A DNA stretch of 55,071 nucleotides. Source: Bradyrhizobium sp. Ai1a-2 (GTDB lineage: Bacteria > Pseudomonadota > Alphaproteobacteria > Rhizobiales > Xanthobacteraceae). The DNA lies in contig NZ_AUEZ01000059.1 in the NCBI RefSeq assembly GCF_000426245.1, positions 1-55,071 on the forward strand, read 5' to 3'. Of this stretch, positions 37,463-46,986 are shown piece after piece. A model generated the notes under the pieces. That model was not told where the DNA came from and ran no database searches. It saw only the letters and a program-made list of their open reading frames with translations. A program made the position numbers and the translations under genes. Every line of letters starts with the position of its first letter. Position 1 is the stretch's first letter.

Positions 37463-38222
37463 GATTCGGCGCCCTCCGAGCCGTCGTCATACCGCATTAG
37501 AACCACAGGGTTAACGAGACCCTAATACCGCAGGGGCGAAATGGTTCGACTGTTGCCCCGCCGCGACGCTCCCTTGCGCGTGACGATCAATCCACGTATG
37601 TACGGAGTGCTGACGGCTAATACTCCCGGTTGTGTCGCGTTCAGCCTCCCGGTGCAGCGGTGGAACCTTCAAGCCCGAAGGAGCCAGCGTTTTTTCCCGG
37701 TCCCTCCCCAGCCAGCGCTGCGCGCGGCTGACATGGAGTGGCGGGTTTGAGCCCGAGCGGCGTCCGGCCCCAGACACATTCTGTGTGGCACGGGGCGGTT
37801 TGAGACACGGCAGGACTGATTATTCGGCCCTAAAGCATGATCCGGAGAACCGGCTACCGGTTTTTCGAAACGATCATGGTCAAACAAGGGGCCAGATATG
37901 CGATTGGCCGGCGAGCGCATTCGCGCCGCGCCGGGCCTTCAGCGAAGGATGCGGCGGTATTCTTGCCGCCAAAATATGTTCAGACGGGCCAACCGCTTAA
38001 TGCGCCAGACTGTGTTGCCGACCAACACCCCCCAGACAATCGCGACTACGCGAGGCGAAAGCTCTGCACGCCGCTTTGTTCCGGTGGGAGGGGGCTTCGC
38101 ACGGCGCTCCGATTTGCGTTTTGGCCTTCCCCTCACCCCCGAATCAGGTGGACCGTCGCGTCACCGGGCGGCGCAATTTGCGCGCGCCATGCACCGCGCC
38201 CGCCGCCTTCAAGAGCTCCAAA
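37463..38222 (+). promoter_or_regulatory. Long region between amiC and rne, probably including the rne leader
   Basis: This 760-bp stretch separates the divergent amiC and rne genes and has no supported gene. RNase E messages in other bacteria carry long 5' leaders that RNase E itself cuts to control its level, and a leader of several hundred bases here would fit. The region includes a family-B palindromic repeat at 37832-37887. The open frame reaching rne from 38076 is Arg/Pro-rich and lacks a ribosome binding site. The transcription start cannot be placed. Confidence 0.5.
37832..37887 (+). repeat. Family-B palindromic repeat (AAAGCATGATCCGG type)
   Basis: The arms AGCATGATCCGG and CGATCATGGTCAAA flank an ACCGGCTACCGGTTTTT core that can also fold. 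The same pattern appears, inverted, at 53876-53931 and, more diverged, at 48021-48080. Elements of this form occur in many intergenic regions of Bradyrhizobium genomes. Here it lies in the presumed rne leader. Confidence 0.75.
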
Positions 38223-41200
38223 ATGCCCAACAAGATGTTGATCGATGCCACCCACCCGGAAGAGACCCGGGTCGTCGTGGTCCGCGGCAATCGCGTCGAA
38301 GAATTTGATTTCGAGACTGCCCAACGCAAGCAACTGCGCGGCAATATTTACCTCGCCAAGGTAACGCGCGTAGAGCCGTCACTGCAGGCGGCCTTCATCG
38401 AGTATGGCGGCAACCGCCATGGCTTCCTTGCCTTCAGCGAAATCCATCCCGACTATTACCAGATCCCGGTCGCCGACCGTCAGGCGCTGATCGAGGCCGA
38501 AGAACGCGCTCATCGCGAGGCCGAGGAGGAGAGCGAAAGCCGGCCGCACCGCCGCCGCTCCCGCCACCGCAATGCCCGCCGCCGCGGCCATGGCGAACGC
38601 GTGCAGAGCGAGGTCGTCGAGGGCGCCGAGCGGCTCGATCCACAAGCCGATGAGGAACACGCGCTTCATGCGGAGGTCGAGCATCACGACCTCGAAGCCG
38701 AAGCGCATGAACACCACGAGCACGAAGCACACGAGCATCCTGACGATCACGTGCATGCTGACGAGCACGATCATCGCGATGAGCATGATCATGACGGGCG
38801 CGAGCACGGCGAACACGTACATGCTCATGACGACCCTCGTGCTCATGACGACCGTGATGATGCGCCCGCGCCGAGTGAAACCGCCGCAACCGAAGCGCAG
38901 CCCGACCCGGTTGTTGCCGCGGTAGAGGCATCGGTCGCCACTGCGGCTCCCGATGCCGGCGCCGAGGTCGAGGTGAACCACGAGCCTGAGCGCGCCCGCG
39001 AGGAGCAGGTCGAGGAAAACGCCGCCCATGCCGAGGACGCGGAACGAACCGCGGAACCGAGCGAGGAGCATCCGGCGTCCGAGGAGCGTACCCCCGCGGA
39101 ACTCGTCGCTGAGGCTGCGCCGCACGACGAGCATGGCGCCGAGCCGCTCGGCGACGACGCGCATGACGATGAGGACGACGAAGAAGGCGAAGACGGCGAA
39201 GACGGCGAAGAAGAAGAAGAGGAAGTCGTCGAATCCGTCGGCGGCGACGACGTGCTCGAGGAGGTGCCGGAGCGCACCTTCCGTCCGCGCCGCCAGTACA
39301 AGATCCAGGAAGTCATCAAGCGCCGGCAGGTGATGCTGGTGCAGGTCGTCAAGGAAGAACGCGGCAACAAGGGCGCGGCGCTGACGACGTATCTTTCGCT
39401 CGCAGGCCGCTACGCAGTGCTGATGCCCAACACCGCGCGCGGTGGCGGCATCAGCCGCAAGATCACCTCGGCCCAGGACCGCTCGCGGCTGAAGGAAGTG
39501 GTGCAGGATCTCGACGTGCCCGAGGGCATGGGCATCATCCTGCGCACCGCCGGCGCCGCGCGTTCGAAGCAGGAGATCAAGCGCGACTTCGAATATCTGA
39601 TCCGCATGTGGGAAACCGTGCGCGACCTGACCCTGAAGTCGCAGGCCCCCACCCTCGTCTACGAGGAAGGGTCGCTGATCAAGCGCTCGCTGCGCGACCT
39701 CTACAACAAGGAGATCGACGAGATCATGGTTGCTGGTGAAGCCGGCTACCGCGAAGCGCGCGACTTCATGAAGATGCTGATGCCGGAGAACGTGCGCGCG
39801 GTGAAACAGTACCGCGACGGCCAGCCTTTGTTCTCGCGGATGGGCGTCGAGAGTCAGCTCGACGCGATGTTCTCCCCGACCGTGCAGCTACGCTCCGGCG
39901 GCTACATCGTCATCAACCAGACCGAGGCGCTGGTCTCGATCGACGTCAACTCCGGCCGCGCCACGCGCGAGCATCACATCGAGGACACCGCGCTCAAGAC
40001 CAATCTCGAAGCGGCGGAGGAAGTCGCGCGGCAGCTGCGCTTGCGCGACCTCGCGGGCCTGATCGTCATCGACTTCATCGACATGGACGAGAAGCGCAAC
40101 AACCGCGCGGTCGAGCGCAAGCTCTCTGACTGCTTGCGGCAGGATCGCGCGCGCATCCAGGTCGGGCGCATCTCGCATTTCGGCCTGCTCGAGATGTCGC
40201 GCCAGCGTATCCGCGCCAGCGTGCTCGAAAGCTCGACCGAGCCCTGCCCGCATTGCGGCGGCTCCGGCCATGTCCGCTCGGTCTCATCGGTGGCGCTGCA
40301 GCTTCTGCGCGGCATCGAGGAAATCCTGATGAAGGGCGCGACGCACAATCTCGTGGTGCGCACCCGCACCGACGTCGCGCTCTACGTCCTCAACCACAAG
40401 CGCGGCCATCTGCGCGATCTCGAAACCGCCTTCAAGGTCCAGATCTCGGTGGCGGCGGATGCGACCGTGAGCGGCCAGCAGTCCTACGTCATCGACCGCG
40501 GCGAGCAGGTGCACACGCTCGAAGCCGCCAAGGCGCTGCTTGCAGCGCAAGCCGCGTCCGCGCCGCAGCAGCTCGAAGAGTCCTATGACGACGAGGAGCC
40601 GTTCGACATCGAGGCGGAGATCGAGACCGAGGAGACGGAAGGCCTGGGCGACGAAACGGGCGCCGGCGAAGACGCCGATGGTCGGCGCCGCCGGCGGCGC
40701 CGACGGCGGCGCGGCCGCAGTGGCGAAGCCCGCGAGGCCGGCGTGCCGCGCGAGGATGGCGAGGCGTTGCCGCTTGCGCCCGAGACCGACGACGGCATTG
40801 CTGCCGAGGAAGTCGAGACCGACGAGGACGAGAGCGAGGAGCAGTCGGCTTTCGCTCGTGGTGAAGGCCAGAACGGCGAACGCCGTCCGCGGCGGCGTGG
40901 ACGTCGCGGCGGACGCCGTCGCCGTGGCGGTGCTCATGGCGCCGATGAGGGTCTTGCCGCCTCTATTGCCGATGAGCTCGGCCCGCGCGCGGAGCCGGAA
41001 GCAGCGGAGGCTGTCGCCGATTTCGACGGCGGTTCGCCCGAGCCCGCACAGACACTGGTACAGCTCGAAGAACCAGTCGCAGAGCCCGAGCTGGTCGCGG
41101 AGATCGAGCCGGTCGCAGCAGAGATCGAGCCACAGCTGGCCGAGAGCCGGCAGCCGGAGCCGGTGGGCGTCTCCGCTCCGGATGAGACCACGCCGGAGAA

Positions 41201-41414
41201 CGATCGCGCGACACGTCGCCGCTCGACCGTGCGCGAGAAAGTGAGCTTCGGCTCTCAGCCCGAGCCCACGCCCGTCGTGGTGGAGAGCGAGCCCCAGCCG
41301 ATTCCGCCGGCAGAGCCTGCTCCCGCGGCGATCGCAGAGCCCGCCCCTGCAGCAACGACCGAAGCCTCGCCGCGCAAGGCCGGCTGGTGGTCGCGCCGCT
41401 TTGGTGGCGGTTAG
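38223..41414 (+). CDS. rne: Ribonuclease E with large His/Glu/Asp-rich insertion in the S1 domain
   Basis: RNase E is the main endonuclease of mRNA decay and rRNA processing and the scaffold of the degradosome. The start at 38223 gives MPNKMLIDATHPEETRVVVV, the usual beginning. The S1 domain starts near residue 36, is interrupted at about 92, and resumes at about 353 with VVKEERGNKGAALTTYLSLA. Catalytic Asp574 and Asp617 and the zinc-link C675-P-H-C678 have exactly the E. coli spacing (303, 346, 404, 407), so the insertion adds 271 residues. It contains a His-rich part (about 160-215) and long acidic runs. The C-terminal third is an Arg-rich, acidic, disordered tail ending in RFGGG. Length is 1063 residues. 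Confidence 0.95.
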   Translation: MPNKMLIDATHPEETRVVVVRGNRVEEFDFETAQRKQLRGNIYLAKVTRVEPSLQAAFIEYGGNRHGFLAFSEIHPDYYQIPVADRQALIEAEERAHREAEEESESRPHRRRSRHRNARRRGHGERVQSEVVEGAERLDPQADEEHALHAEVEHHDLEAEAHEHHEHEAHEHPDDHVHADEHDHRDEHDHDGREHGEHVHAHDDPRAHDDRDDAPAPSETAATEAQPDPVVAAVEASVATAAPDAGAEVEVNHEPERAREEQVEENAAHAEDAERTAEPSEEHPASEERTPAELVAEAAPHDEHGAEPLGDDAHDDEDDEEGEDGEDGEEEEEEVVESVGGDDVLEEVPERTFRPRRQYKIQEVIKRRQVMLVQVVKEERGNKGAALTTYLSLAGRYAVLMPNTARGGGISRKITSAQDRSRLKEVVQDLDVPEGMGIILRTAGAARSKQEIKRDFEYLIRMWETVRDLTLKSQAPTLVYEEGSLIKRSLRDLYNKEIDEIMVAGEAGYREARDFMKMLMPENVRAVKQYRDGQPLFSRMGVESQLDAMFSPTVQLRSGGYIVINQTEALVSIDVNSGRATREHHIEDTALKTNLEAAEEVARQLRLRDLAGLIVIDFIDMDEKRNNRAVERKLSDCLRQDRARIQVGRISHFGLLEMSRQRIRASVLESSTEPCPHCGGSGHVRSVSSVALQLLRGIEEILMKGATHNLVVRTRTDVALYVLNHKRGHLRDLETAFKVQISVAADATVSGQQSYVIDRGEQVHTLEAAKALLAAQAASAPQQLEESYDDEEPFDIEAEIETEETEGLGDETGAGEDADGRRRRRRRRRRGRSGEAREAGVPREDGEALPLAPETDDGIAAEEVETDEDESEEQSAFARGEGQNGERRPRRRGRRGGRRRRGGAHGADEGLAASIADELGPRAEPEAAEAVADFDGGSPEPAQTLVQLEEPVAEPELVAEIEPVAAEIEPQLAESRQPEPVGVSAPDETTPENDRATRRRSTVREKVSFGSQPEPTPVVVESEPQPIPPAEPAPAAIAEPAPAATTEASPRKAGWWSRRFGGG

Positions 41415-41512
41415 AGCGTTTTCGAGCGAAGTGGATACCGGTTCGCGTGAAGAAAACGCGTCAAAACAAGAATCTAGAGCTTCGGTTCTGATTTAATCGG
41501 AACCGGAGCTCT
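41413..41512 (+). repeat. Dispersed hairpin element, copy 3 (starts in the rne stop codon)
   Basis: The element begins AGAGCGTTTTCGAGCGAAGT, and its first two bases are the last two of the rne TAG stop. It ends in the stem AGAGCTTCGGTTCTGAT/ATCGGAACCGGAGCTCT around TTA. Two differences between the arms still pair as G-U in RNA. Same orientation relative to the upstream gene as copies 1, 2 and 4. Confidence 0.88.
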
Positions 41513-41520
41513 GGAAGAGC

Positions 41521-41617
41521 GCGTAGCCCGGGTGAAGCGTCAGCGGAACCCGGGACTGCTCGCAAATACCAGACACAGGTGCCCCGGGTTACGCGTTCCG
41601 CTTCACCCGGGCTACGC
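41521..41617. repeat. Long inverted repeat with GCGTAGCCCGGGTGAAGC arms
   Basis: The left arm at 41521-41538 pairs perfectly with 41600-41617. Inner segments around GCGGAACCCGGGA and GCCCCGGGTTACGCGTTCCG pair in part, giving a large cruciform or RNA hairpin. Sequences of this GTAGCCCGG(A/G)TG form are a known intergenic repeat type in Bradyrhizobium. It lies between the rne and dctA stops and may end both transcripts. Confidence 0.8.
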
Positions 41618-41624
41618 AAGCTCC

Positions 41625-42953
41625 TCACCCCGTGGTGATCGCCGTCTCGACGTCTGACGGATCGATCTGCTTGTTCAGGTTGGCGTGCAGCTTCTTGTGG
41701 TTGAGCTCGCCCTCCCACCATGAGACGAACACCGCGGCGATGCCGTTGCCGGTGATGTTGGTCAGCGCTCGCACCTCGCTCATGAACTTGTCGATCGAGA
41801 ATACGATAGCCATGCCCGGCACCAGAGCCGGATTGACCACGGTCAGCGTCGCCGCGAGCGTGATGAAGCCCGCGCCGGTGACGCCGCTCGCGCCCTTCGA
41901 GGTCAGCATCGCCACGACCAGGATGGTCAGTTGCTGGCCGAAGGTGAGATCGACACCCAGCGCCTGCGCGATGAACAGCGTCGCCAGCGTCATGTAGATG
42001 TTGGTGCCGTCGAGATTGAAGGAATAGCCGGTCGGCACCACCAGCCCGACCACCGGCTTGGAGCAGCCGAGCCGCTCCAGTTTCTCCATCAATTGCGGCA
42101 GCGCGCTCTCGGACGAACTGGTGCCAAGCACGATCAATAGCTCATCCTTGATGTAGGCGATGAACTTGAAGATGCTGAAGCCCATCACCCGCGCGATCAG
42201 GCCGAGCACGAGGACCACGAACAGGGCGGCAGTGGCGTAGAACAGCCCGATCAGGCCAATCAGGTTACCGAGCGCTGCGGGACCGAACTTGCCGATGGTG
42301 AAGGCCATCGCGCCGAACGCGCCGACCGGCGCCGCCTTCATGACGATGCTGATCACGCCAAACACCGCATGCGCGCCATCGTCGATGATGTCGCGCAGCC
42401 GCTCGCCGCGCTTGCCCATCGCCATCAGCGCGAAGCCGAACAGGATCGCGAACAGCAGCACCTGCAGGATGTCGCCGCGCGCGAACGCGCCGAACACGCT
42501 GTCGGGGATGATGTTGAGGACGAAATCGACGCTCTTCTGCGCTTCCGCCTGCTTGACGTAGCTGGCGACCGCTGCGGCGTCCGGCTTGGCGGCGAGCCCA
42601 TGGCCGATCTGGAACAGGTTGCCCATGATCAGGCCGAGGATCAGCGCGAAGGTGGAGACGATCTCGAAATAAACCAGTGCCTTGACGCCGACGCGGCCGA
42701 CCTTGCTGGCGTCCTGGATATGGGAGATGCCCGAGACCACCGTGCAGAAGATGATCGGAGCGATCACCATCTTGATCAGCTTGATGAAGCCGTCACCAAG
42801 CGCCTTGATCCAGTCGTTGGTGGCAAGGCTCGGCCACAGCCAGCCGACCACGATGCCCAGCACGATCGCGATCAGCACCTGGACATAGAGGATTCGGTAC
42901 CACGGTTTTGATGTGCTGGCCTCAGCAGGCCCGCTCGTCGCAATCGTTGCCAT
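41625..42953 (-). CDS. dctA: C4-dicarboxylate transporter (DAACS family)
   Basis: DctA imports succinate, fumarate and malate with cations; in rhizobia it fuels nitrogen-fixing bacteroids and free-living growth on these acids. The serine-rich hairpin is GTSSSESALPQLMEKLERLG, and the substrate and ion-binding segments VVPTGYSFNLDGTNIYMTLA and TSKGASGVTGAGFITLAATL are all present. The 442-residue length and about eight membrane helices are usual. The ATG at 42953 with AGGAG upstream is preferred to the GTG at 42962. No dctB/dctD regulator genes are adjacent, and I did not find a clear sigma-54 promoter in the 278 bp upstream. Confidence 0.95.
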   Translation of the reverse strand: MATIATSGPAEASTSKPWYRILYVQVLIAIVLGIVVGWLWPSLATNDWIKALGDGFIKLIKMVIAPIIFCTVVSGISHIQDASKVGRVGVKALVYFEIVSTFALILGLIMGNLFQIGHGLAAKPDAAAVASYVKQAEAQKSVDFVLNIIPDSVFGAFARGDILQVLLFAILFGFALMAMGKRGERLRDIIDDGAHAVFGVISIVMKAAPVGAFGAMAFTIGKFGPAALGNLIGLIGLFYATAALFVVLVLGLIARVMGFSIFKFIAYIKDELLIVLGTSSSESALPQLMEKLERLGCSKPVVGLVVPTGYSFNLDGTNIYMTLATLFIAQALGVDLTFGQQLTILVVAMLTSKGASGVTGAGFITLAATLTVVNPALVPGMAIVFSIDKFMSEVRALTNITGNGIAAVFVSWWEGELNHKKLHANLNKQIDPSDVETAITTG

Positions 42954-43240
42954 GACTCTCACTCCTACTCGAAGATGCGGAAGGCCGATCCGCCGGGCTA
43001 TGCGGGGATGACCGTCTCAAAAATCAGATTGATCGATGATGGGCTGGGCCCAGGCCCTGTTACGTGCGGCGCTCGGCGAGCCGGCGCGCGGTCTGCAGGA
43101 CGGGCCCGCTCAACAGTCCGGAGAATTCATCCGACCGGTTCGGCCACAGCACCGAAGCAAGGGGAAAATGCCTGGTGGCGGCGGAATCCGATACCGATCT
43201 GACTGACAAGGCCAACTCCGGGGTGTGACAAACTGGCGCG

Positions 43241-44428
43241 CTATTTAAGCCAACCAGCGATCCGCGCAACCGCTTCCTGCATCTCCTCTGCGGACCGCGC
43301 ATAGGAAAAACGGATGAAGGCGCGGCCATGAATCGGATCGAAATCGACGCCCGGCGTCGCCGCGACATGGGCCTTTTCCAGCATGTCGCGGGCAAATTCG
43401 AAGCTGTCGGCCGTAAAGTCCGACACATCGGCATAGAGGTAGAATGCACCATCCGCGGGCAGGAACTTGGTCAGCCCCGCCTTCGGCAGCCCCTCGATCA
43501 GGATGCGCCGGTTTTCCTGATAGCCGCGCTTGATCGCTTCCATCTCTTCGCGGCCATCGAACGCGGCTTCGGCTGCGATTTGCGACAGCGTTGGCACCGA
43601 TATCGAGAGATTCTGCTGTAACCGCTCGATCGGGCGCACCAGCGGCTCGGGCACGACTATCCAGCCGACCCGCCAACCGGTCATGCAGAAATATTTCGAG
43701 AACGAATTGATCACGAGGGCGTGTGGGGACAGTTCGGCTGCCGTCACCGCCGGAAACGCGTAGTCGAGCCCGTGATAGATCTCATCCGAGATGAAGCGGA
43801 TGCCGGCGCTCTCGGCTGCCGCCATCAGGCTTGCGAGCGCATCGCGCGACATCATCGTGCCGGTCGGATTGGCGGGGCTGCCCACCAGAACGCCCTTGAG
43901 CGGCGCCTTGCGATGCGCATCCAGCAACGCCTCGCCGGTCAGCGCATGCCGCGTCTCGTTCGTCGTCTCGATCAGCACCGGCTCGCAGCCGAGCGCGGTC
44001 AGGATATGCCGGTATGGCGGATAGCCGGGCACCGTGACCGCTACGCGATCGCCCGGCTCGAACATCGCGAGAAACGCCAGGATGAAACCACCCGACGAAC
44101 CCGTCGTGACCACGATGCGCTCGGCATCGACCTCGCATCCATACGTCTCGCGATAATGCCGCGCGATGCGCGCGCGCAGCGAGGGAATGCCGAGCGCGGA
44201 GGTATAGTCGATCCGTCCATCATCGAGCGCCGCGCGGGCGGCCGCAATCGCCACCTGCGGCGCCGGCGCCGCAGGCTGGCCGACCTCCATATGGATCACA
44301 TGGCCGCCCGCCGCCTCGATTCGTGCGGCCGCCGCCATCACGTCCATCACCATGAAGGGCGGAACCTCGCTCCGTCCCGAGGCGGTCAAAAGGTGATTCA
44401 CGCGGTCTCTAAGTGTCGCTTCGAGCAT
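43241..44428 (-). CDS. Pyridoxal-phosphate aminotransferase, class I/II
   Basis: The 395-residue enzyme is a fold-type I aminotransferase. The PLP-binding Lys is in INSFSKYFCMTGWRVGW; the pocket includes GSPANPTGTM (Asn contacting the cofactor) and the Asp/Tyr of FISDEIYHGLDY. The terminal Arg that binds the substrate carboxylate is in HGRAFIRFSYA. Overall it resembles AspC/AlaT-like members that act on aspartate, alanine, aromatic or other amino acids. The real substrate cannot be told. It stands alone, with 278 bp of featureless sequence to dctA. Confidence 0.9.
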   Translation of the reverse strand: MLEATLRDRVNHLLTASGRSEVPPFMVMDVMAAAARIEAAGGHVIHMEVGQPAAPAPQVAIAAARAALDDGRIDYTSALGIPSLRARIARHYRETYGCEVDAERIVVTTGSSGGFILAFLAMFEPGDRVAVTVPGYPPYRHILTALGCEPVLIETTNETRHALTGEALLDAHRKAPLKGVLVGSPANPTGTMMSRDALASLMAAAESAGIRFISDEIYHGLDYAFPAVTAAELSPHALVINSFSKYFCMTGWRVGWIVVPEPLVRPIERLQQNLSISVPTLSQIAAEAAFDGREEMEAIKRGYQENRRILIEGLPKAGLTKFLPADGAFYLYADVSDFTADSFEFARDMLEKAHVAATPGVDFDPIHGRAFIRFSYARSAEEMQEAVARIAGWLK

Positions 44429-44563
44429 GGATATCTGCTATTTGGGCCGGCGTCGCCGGTTTCGGGTTCCGTAACGACCGGTTGCGCCCCAGACTGGCCG
44501 CATTCGGCGGTTTGTTAGGGCATATAGTGTCTGTGGCCCGTCGCCAATCGCTAAGACCGCTCC

Positions 44564-45970
44564 ATGCTGCTCCGTTTAGCGCTTCGCAGGAAGACCCTGA
44601 AATTGACTGCGCTCGCCACCGCAATCGCGCTGGCGGTTGCGCCGACGATGGCGCTGGCGCAGCAGAACAAGGGTCCGCCGATCCTGCGCGACACCGAGGC
44701 CGAGCAATTGCTCCGCGACTACACCAGGCCGATCCTGCGCAGCGCGGGACTGGAGAAGCAGAATATCCAGATGGTCATCATCAACGACAGCAGCTTCAAC
44801 GCTTTCGTTGCTGACGGCCGGCGCATCTTCGTCAATTACGGCGCGCTCATGCAGTCGGAGACGCCGAACCAGATCATCGGCGTGCTCGCGCACGAAACAG
44901 GACATCTCGCCGGCGGCCATCTCGCAAAGCTCCGCGAGCAACTGGCGCAGGCGCAGACCCAGATGATCATTGCCATGCTGCTCGGCGCCGGCGCGATGGT
45001 CGCAGGCGCACGCAGCGGCGGTGGCAACAACGGCCTCGCCAATGCCGGTGCGGCAGCGGTGGCTGCGCCGCAGGAAGTGGTCCGCCGAACGCTGCTCTCC
45101 TATCAGCGCCAGCAGGAAGAGAACGCCGACCGCGCCGGCGTGAAATTCCTGACCGCGACCGGCCAGTCCGCCAAGGGCATGTACGATACGTTCAAGCGCT
45201 TCACCGACGAGAGCCTGTTTGCGGCGCGCGGCGCCGATCCCTATCTCATGTCGCACCCGATGCCCGCTGACCGCGTGGCGGCGCTGGCGGAAATCGCACG
45301 ATCCAGCCCCTATTGGGACAAGAAGGACGATCCGGCGCTGCAAATGCGCCACGACATGGTGCGCGCCAAGATCTCCGCCTTCATGGAGCGGCCGGACACC
45401 GTCTATCGCCGCTATCCCTCCTCCAACAACAGCCTACCCGCCCGCTACGCACGAGCGATCTCGACCTATCTGCACGGCGATCTCCGTAGCGCGCTTGCCC
45501 AGATCGACGGCCTGATCCAGGCGCAGCCCAACAACGCCTATTTCTACGAACTGCGCGGCCAGGCGCTGCTCGAGGGCGGCAGGCCGGCTGAGGCGATCGC
45601 GCCATTGCGCAGGGCGGTGCAGCTCTCCAGCAACGCACCCCTGATCGAGATGCTGCTCGGCCAGGCGCTGGTCGCGACCAACAACAACGCCTACACCGAT
45701 GAAGCCATCAACATCCTGCGCGCCGCGGTGGCGCGCGAGAGCGAGGCGCCGATCGGCTATATGCAGCTCGCCATGGCCTATGGCCGCAAGGGCGATTACG
45801 CGCAGGCCGACCTCGCCTCCGCGCAGGCCGCTTATCTGCGCGGCGATAGCAAGACCGCGCGCGAACTGGCCTCGCGCGCCAAGACGCGCTTTGCCATCGG
45901 AACCCCCGGTTGGGTCAAGGCTGACGATATTGTGAGCGCCCGGCCGCTGCCGGGTCAGAAAAACAACTAA
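44564..45970 (+). CDS. Periplasmic M48 metalloprotease with TPR domain (BepA/YfgC-like)
   Basis: BepA-type proteins help assemble or degrade outer-membrane beta-barrel proteins. The 468-residue protein has a signal peptide (ALATAIALAVAPTMALA), the zinc site H110-E-T-G-H114, and the third ligand in E185-E-N-A-D. A TPR-rich C-terminal half follows (from about 300: ALAQIDGLIQAQPNNAYFYE, EGGRPAEAIAPLRRAVQLSS, KGDYAQADLASAQAAYL). A Gly/Ala-rich segment (about 138-170) near the active site may be the plug or membrane-contact loop. The ribosome binding site at 44564 is weak. The DsbA-like gene follows by 52 bp, so the pair may form an envelope-folding operon. Confidence 0.92.
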   Translation: MLLRLALRRKTLKLTALATAIALAVAPTMALAQQNKGPPILRDTEAEQLLRDYTRPILRSAGLEKQNIQMVIINDSSFNAFVADGRRIFVNYGALMQSETPNQIIGVLAHETGHLAGGHLAKLREQLAQAQTQMIIAMLLGAGAMVAGARSGGGNNGLANAGAAAVAAPQEVVRRTLLSYQRQQEENADRAGVKFLTATGQSAKGMYDTFKRFTDESLFAARGADPYLMSHPMPADRVAALAEIARSSPYWDKKDDPALQMRHDMVRAKISAFMERPDTVYRRYPSSNNSLPARYARAISTYLHGDLRSALAQIDGLIQAQPNNAYFYELRGQALLEGGRPAEAIAPLRRAVQLSSNAPLIEMLLGQALVATNNNAYTDEAINILRAAVARESEAPIGYMQLAMAYGRKGDYAQADLASAQAAYLRGDSKTARELASRAKTRFAIGTPGWVKADDIVSARPLPGQKNN

Positions 45971-46022
45971 CCATCAACGTAAATCGTCTACAACGATTGC
46001 CAAACTGCATAAGGATTTGCCC

Positions 46023-46790
46023 ATGCGCCCGCTCCGTTTTCTCGCTTCCGCCCTGCTCGCCGCAGCGCTCGCAGGCGCCTCGTTGCCCGCATCCGCGCAG
46101 GGCTTCTCCGATACGCAACGCAGCGACATCGAGAGCATCGTGCGTAATTACCTGATCACGCATCCCGAGGTGCTCGAGGAGGCGATGACCGAGCTGACCA
46201 AGCGCCAGGCCGCGGCCGAGGCAGAGAAGCATCAGGCGAGCATCGAGCAGAACGCGAATGTAATCTTCAACTCGCCGCGCGGCGTGACGCTGGGCAACAA
46301 GGACGGCGACGTCACCTTCGTTGAATTCTTCGATTACAACTGCGGTTACTGCAAACGCGCGATGACCGACATGCTCGACCTCATGAAGGCCGATCCCAAG
46401 CTGAAAGTCGTGCTGAAGGAATTTCCGGTGCTGAGCCAGGGCTCGGTGGAAGCCGCGCAAGTTGCTGTCGCCGTGCGCATGCAGGATCCGACGGGGAAGA
46501 AATATCTCGACTTCCATCAGAAGCTGCTCGGCGGCCGCGGCGCCGCCGACAAGGCACGTGCGATGGCCGTCGCCAAGGAAGTCGGCCTCGATATGGCCAG
46601 GCTCGAGAAGGACATGGCGGGCCCGGAAGCGAAGGCGACCATCGAAGAGAACTTCAAGCTCGCGGAAGCCATGGGCATGAACGGCACGCCGAGCTACGTG
46701 ATCGGCAAGCAGGTCGTGATCGGCGCGGTCGGGCTGGAGAATCTGAAGGAAAAGATCGGCATCGCCCGCTGCGGCAAGGCGACGTGCTGA
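46023..46790 (+). CDS. DsbA-family periplasmic thiol-disulfide protein
   Basis: The 255-residue protein has a signal peptide (LLAAALAGASLPASA), a helical N-terminal segment (about 30-80) of the kind used for oligomerisation in ScsC/BdbD-like proteins, and a thioredoxin fold. Its active site is C107-G-Y-C110 (FFDYNCGYCKRAM) with the cis-Pro in NGTPSYVIG. It may introduce or isomerise disulfides in exported proteins. Two further Cys residues lie at the C-terminus (RCGKATC). AAGGA lies before the ATG. A strong terminator follows at 46821. Confidence 0.9.
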   Translation: MRPLRFLASALLAAALAGASLPASAQGFSDTQRSDIESIVRNYLITHPEVLEEAMTELTKRQAAAEAEKHQASIEQNANVIFNSPRGVTLGNKDGDVTFVEFFDYNCGYCKRAMTDMLDLMKADPKLKVVLKEFPVLSQGSVEAAQVAVAVRMQDPTGKKYLDFHQKLLGGRGAADKARAMAVAKEVGLDMARLEKDMAGPEAKATIEENFKLAEAMGMNGTPSYVIGKQVVIGAVGLENLKEKIGIARCGKATC

Positions 46791-46820
46791 CGTAACAGCA
46801 AAGCAATATCATCGGATGCA

Positions 46821-46849
46821 AAAGGCCGGCTCTGCAGCCGGCCTTTTTG
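46821..46849 (+). terminator. Rho-independent terminator after the DsbA-like gene
   Basis: AAAGGCCGGCT at 46821-46831 pairs perfectly with AGCCGGCCTTT at 46836-46846 across a CTGC loop, and the T-run continues to 46848. It lies 31 nt after the stop codon and ends the M48-DsbA transcript. Confidence 0.92.
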
Positions 46850-46986
46850 TTTGTGCAGTTCTGCACACTTGAGTTCATCGCGCATTCACAAAACAAACCG
46901 CGCGGAACCGATATCGGTTCGGAACATCGCTCTCCTCCTTTCGTTGTCGGCGCGGGCAATGCAGGACTTCTTGAGGAGGAATCGAA

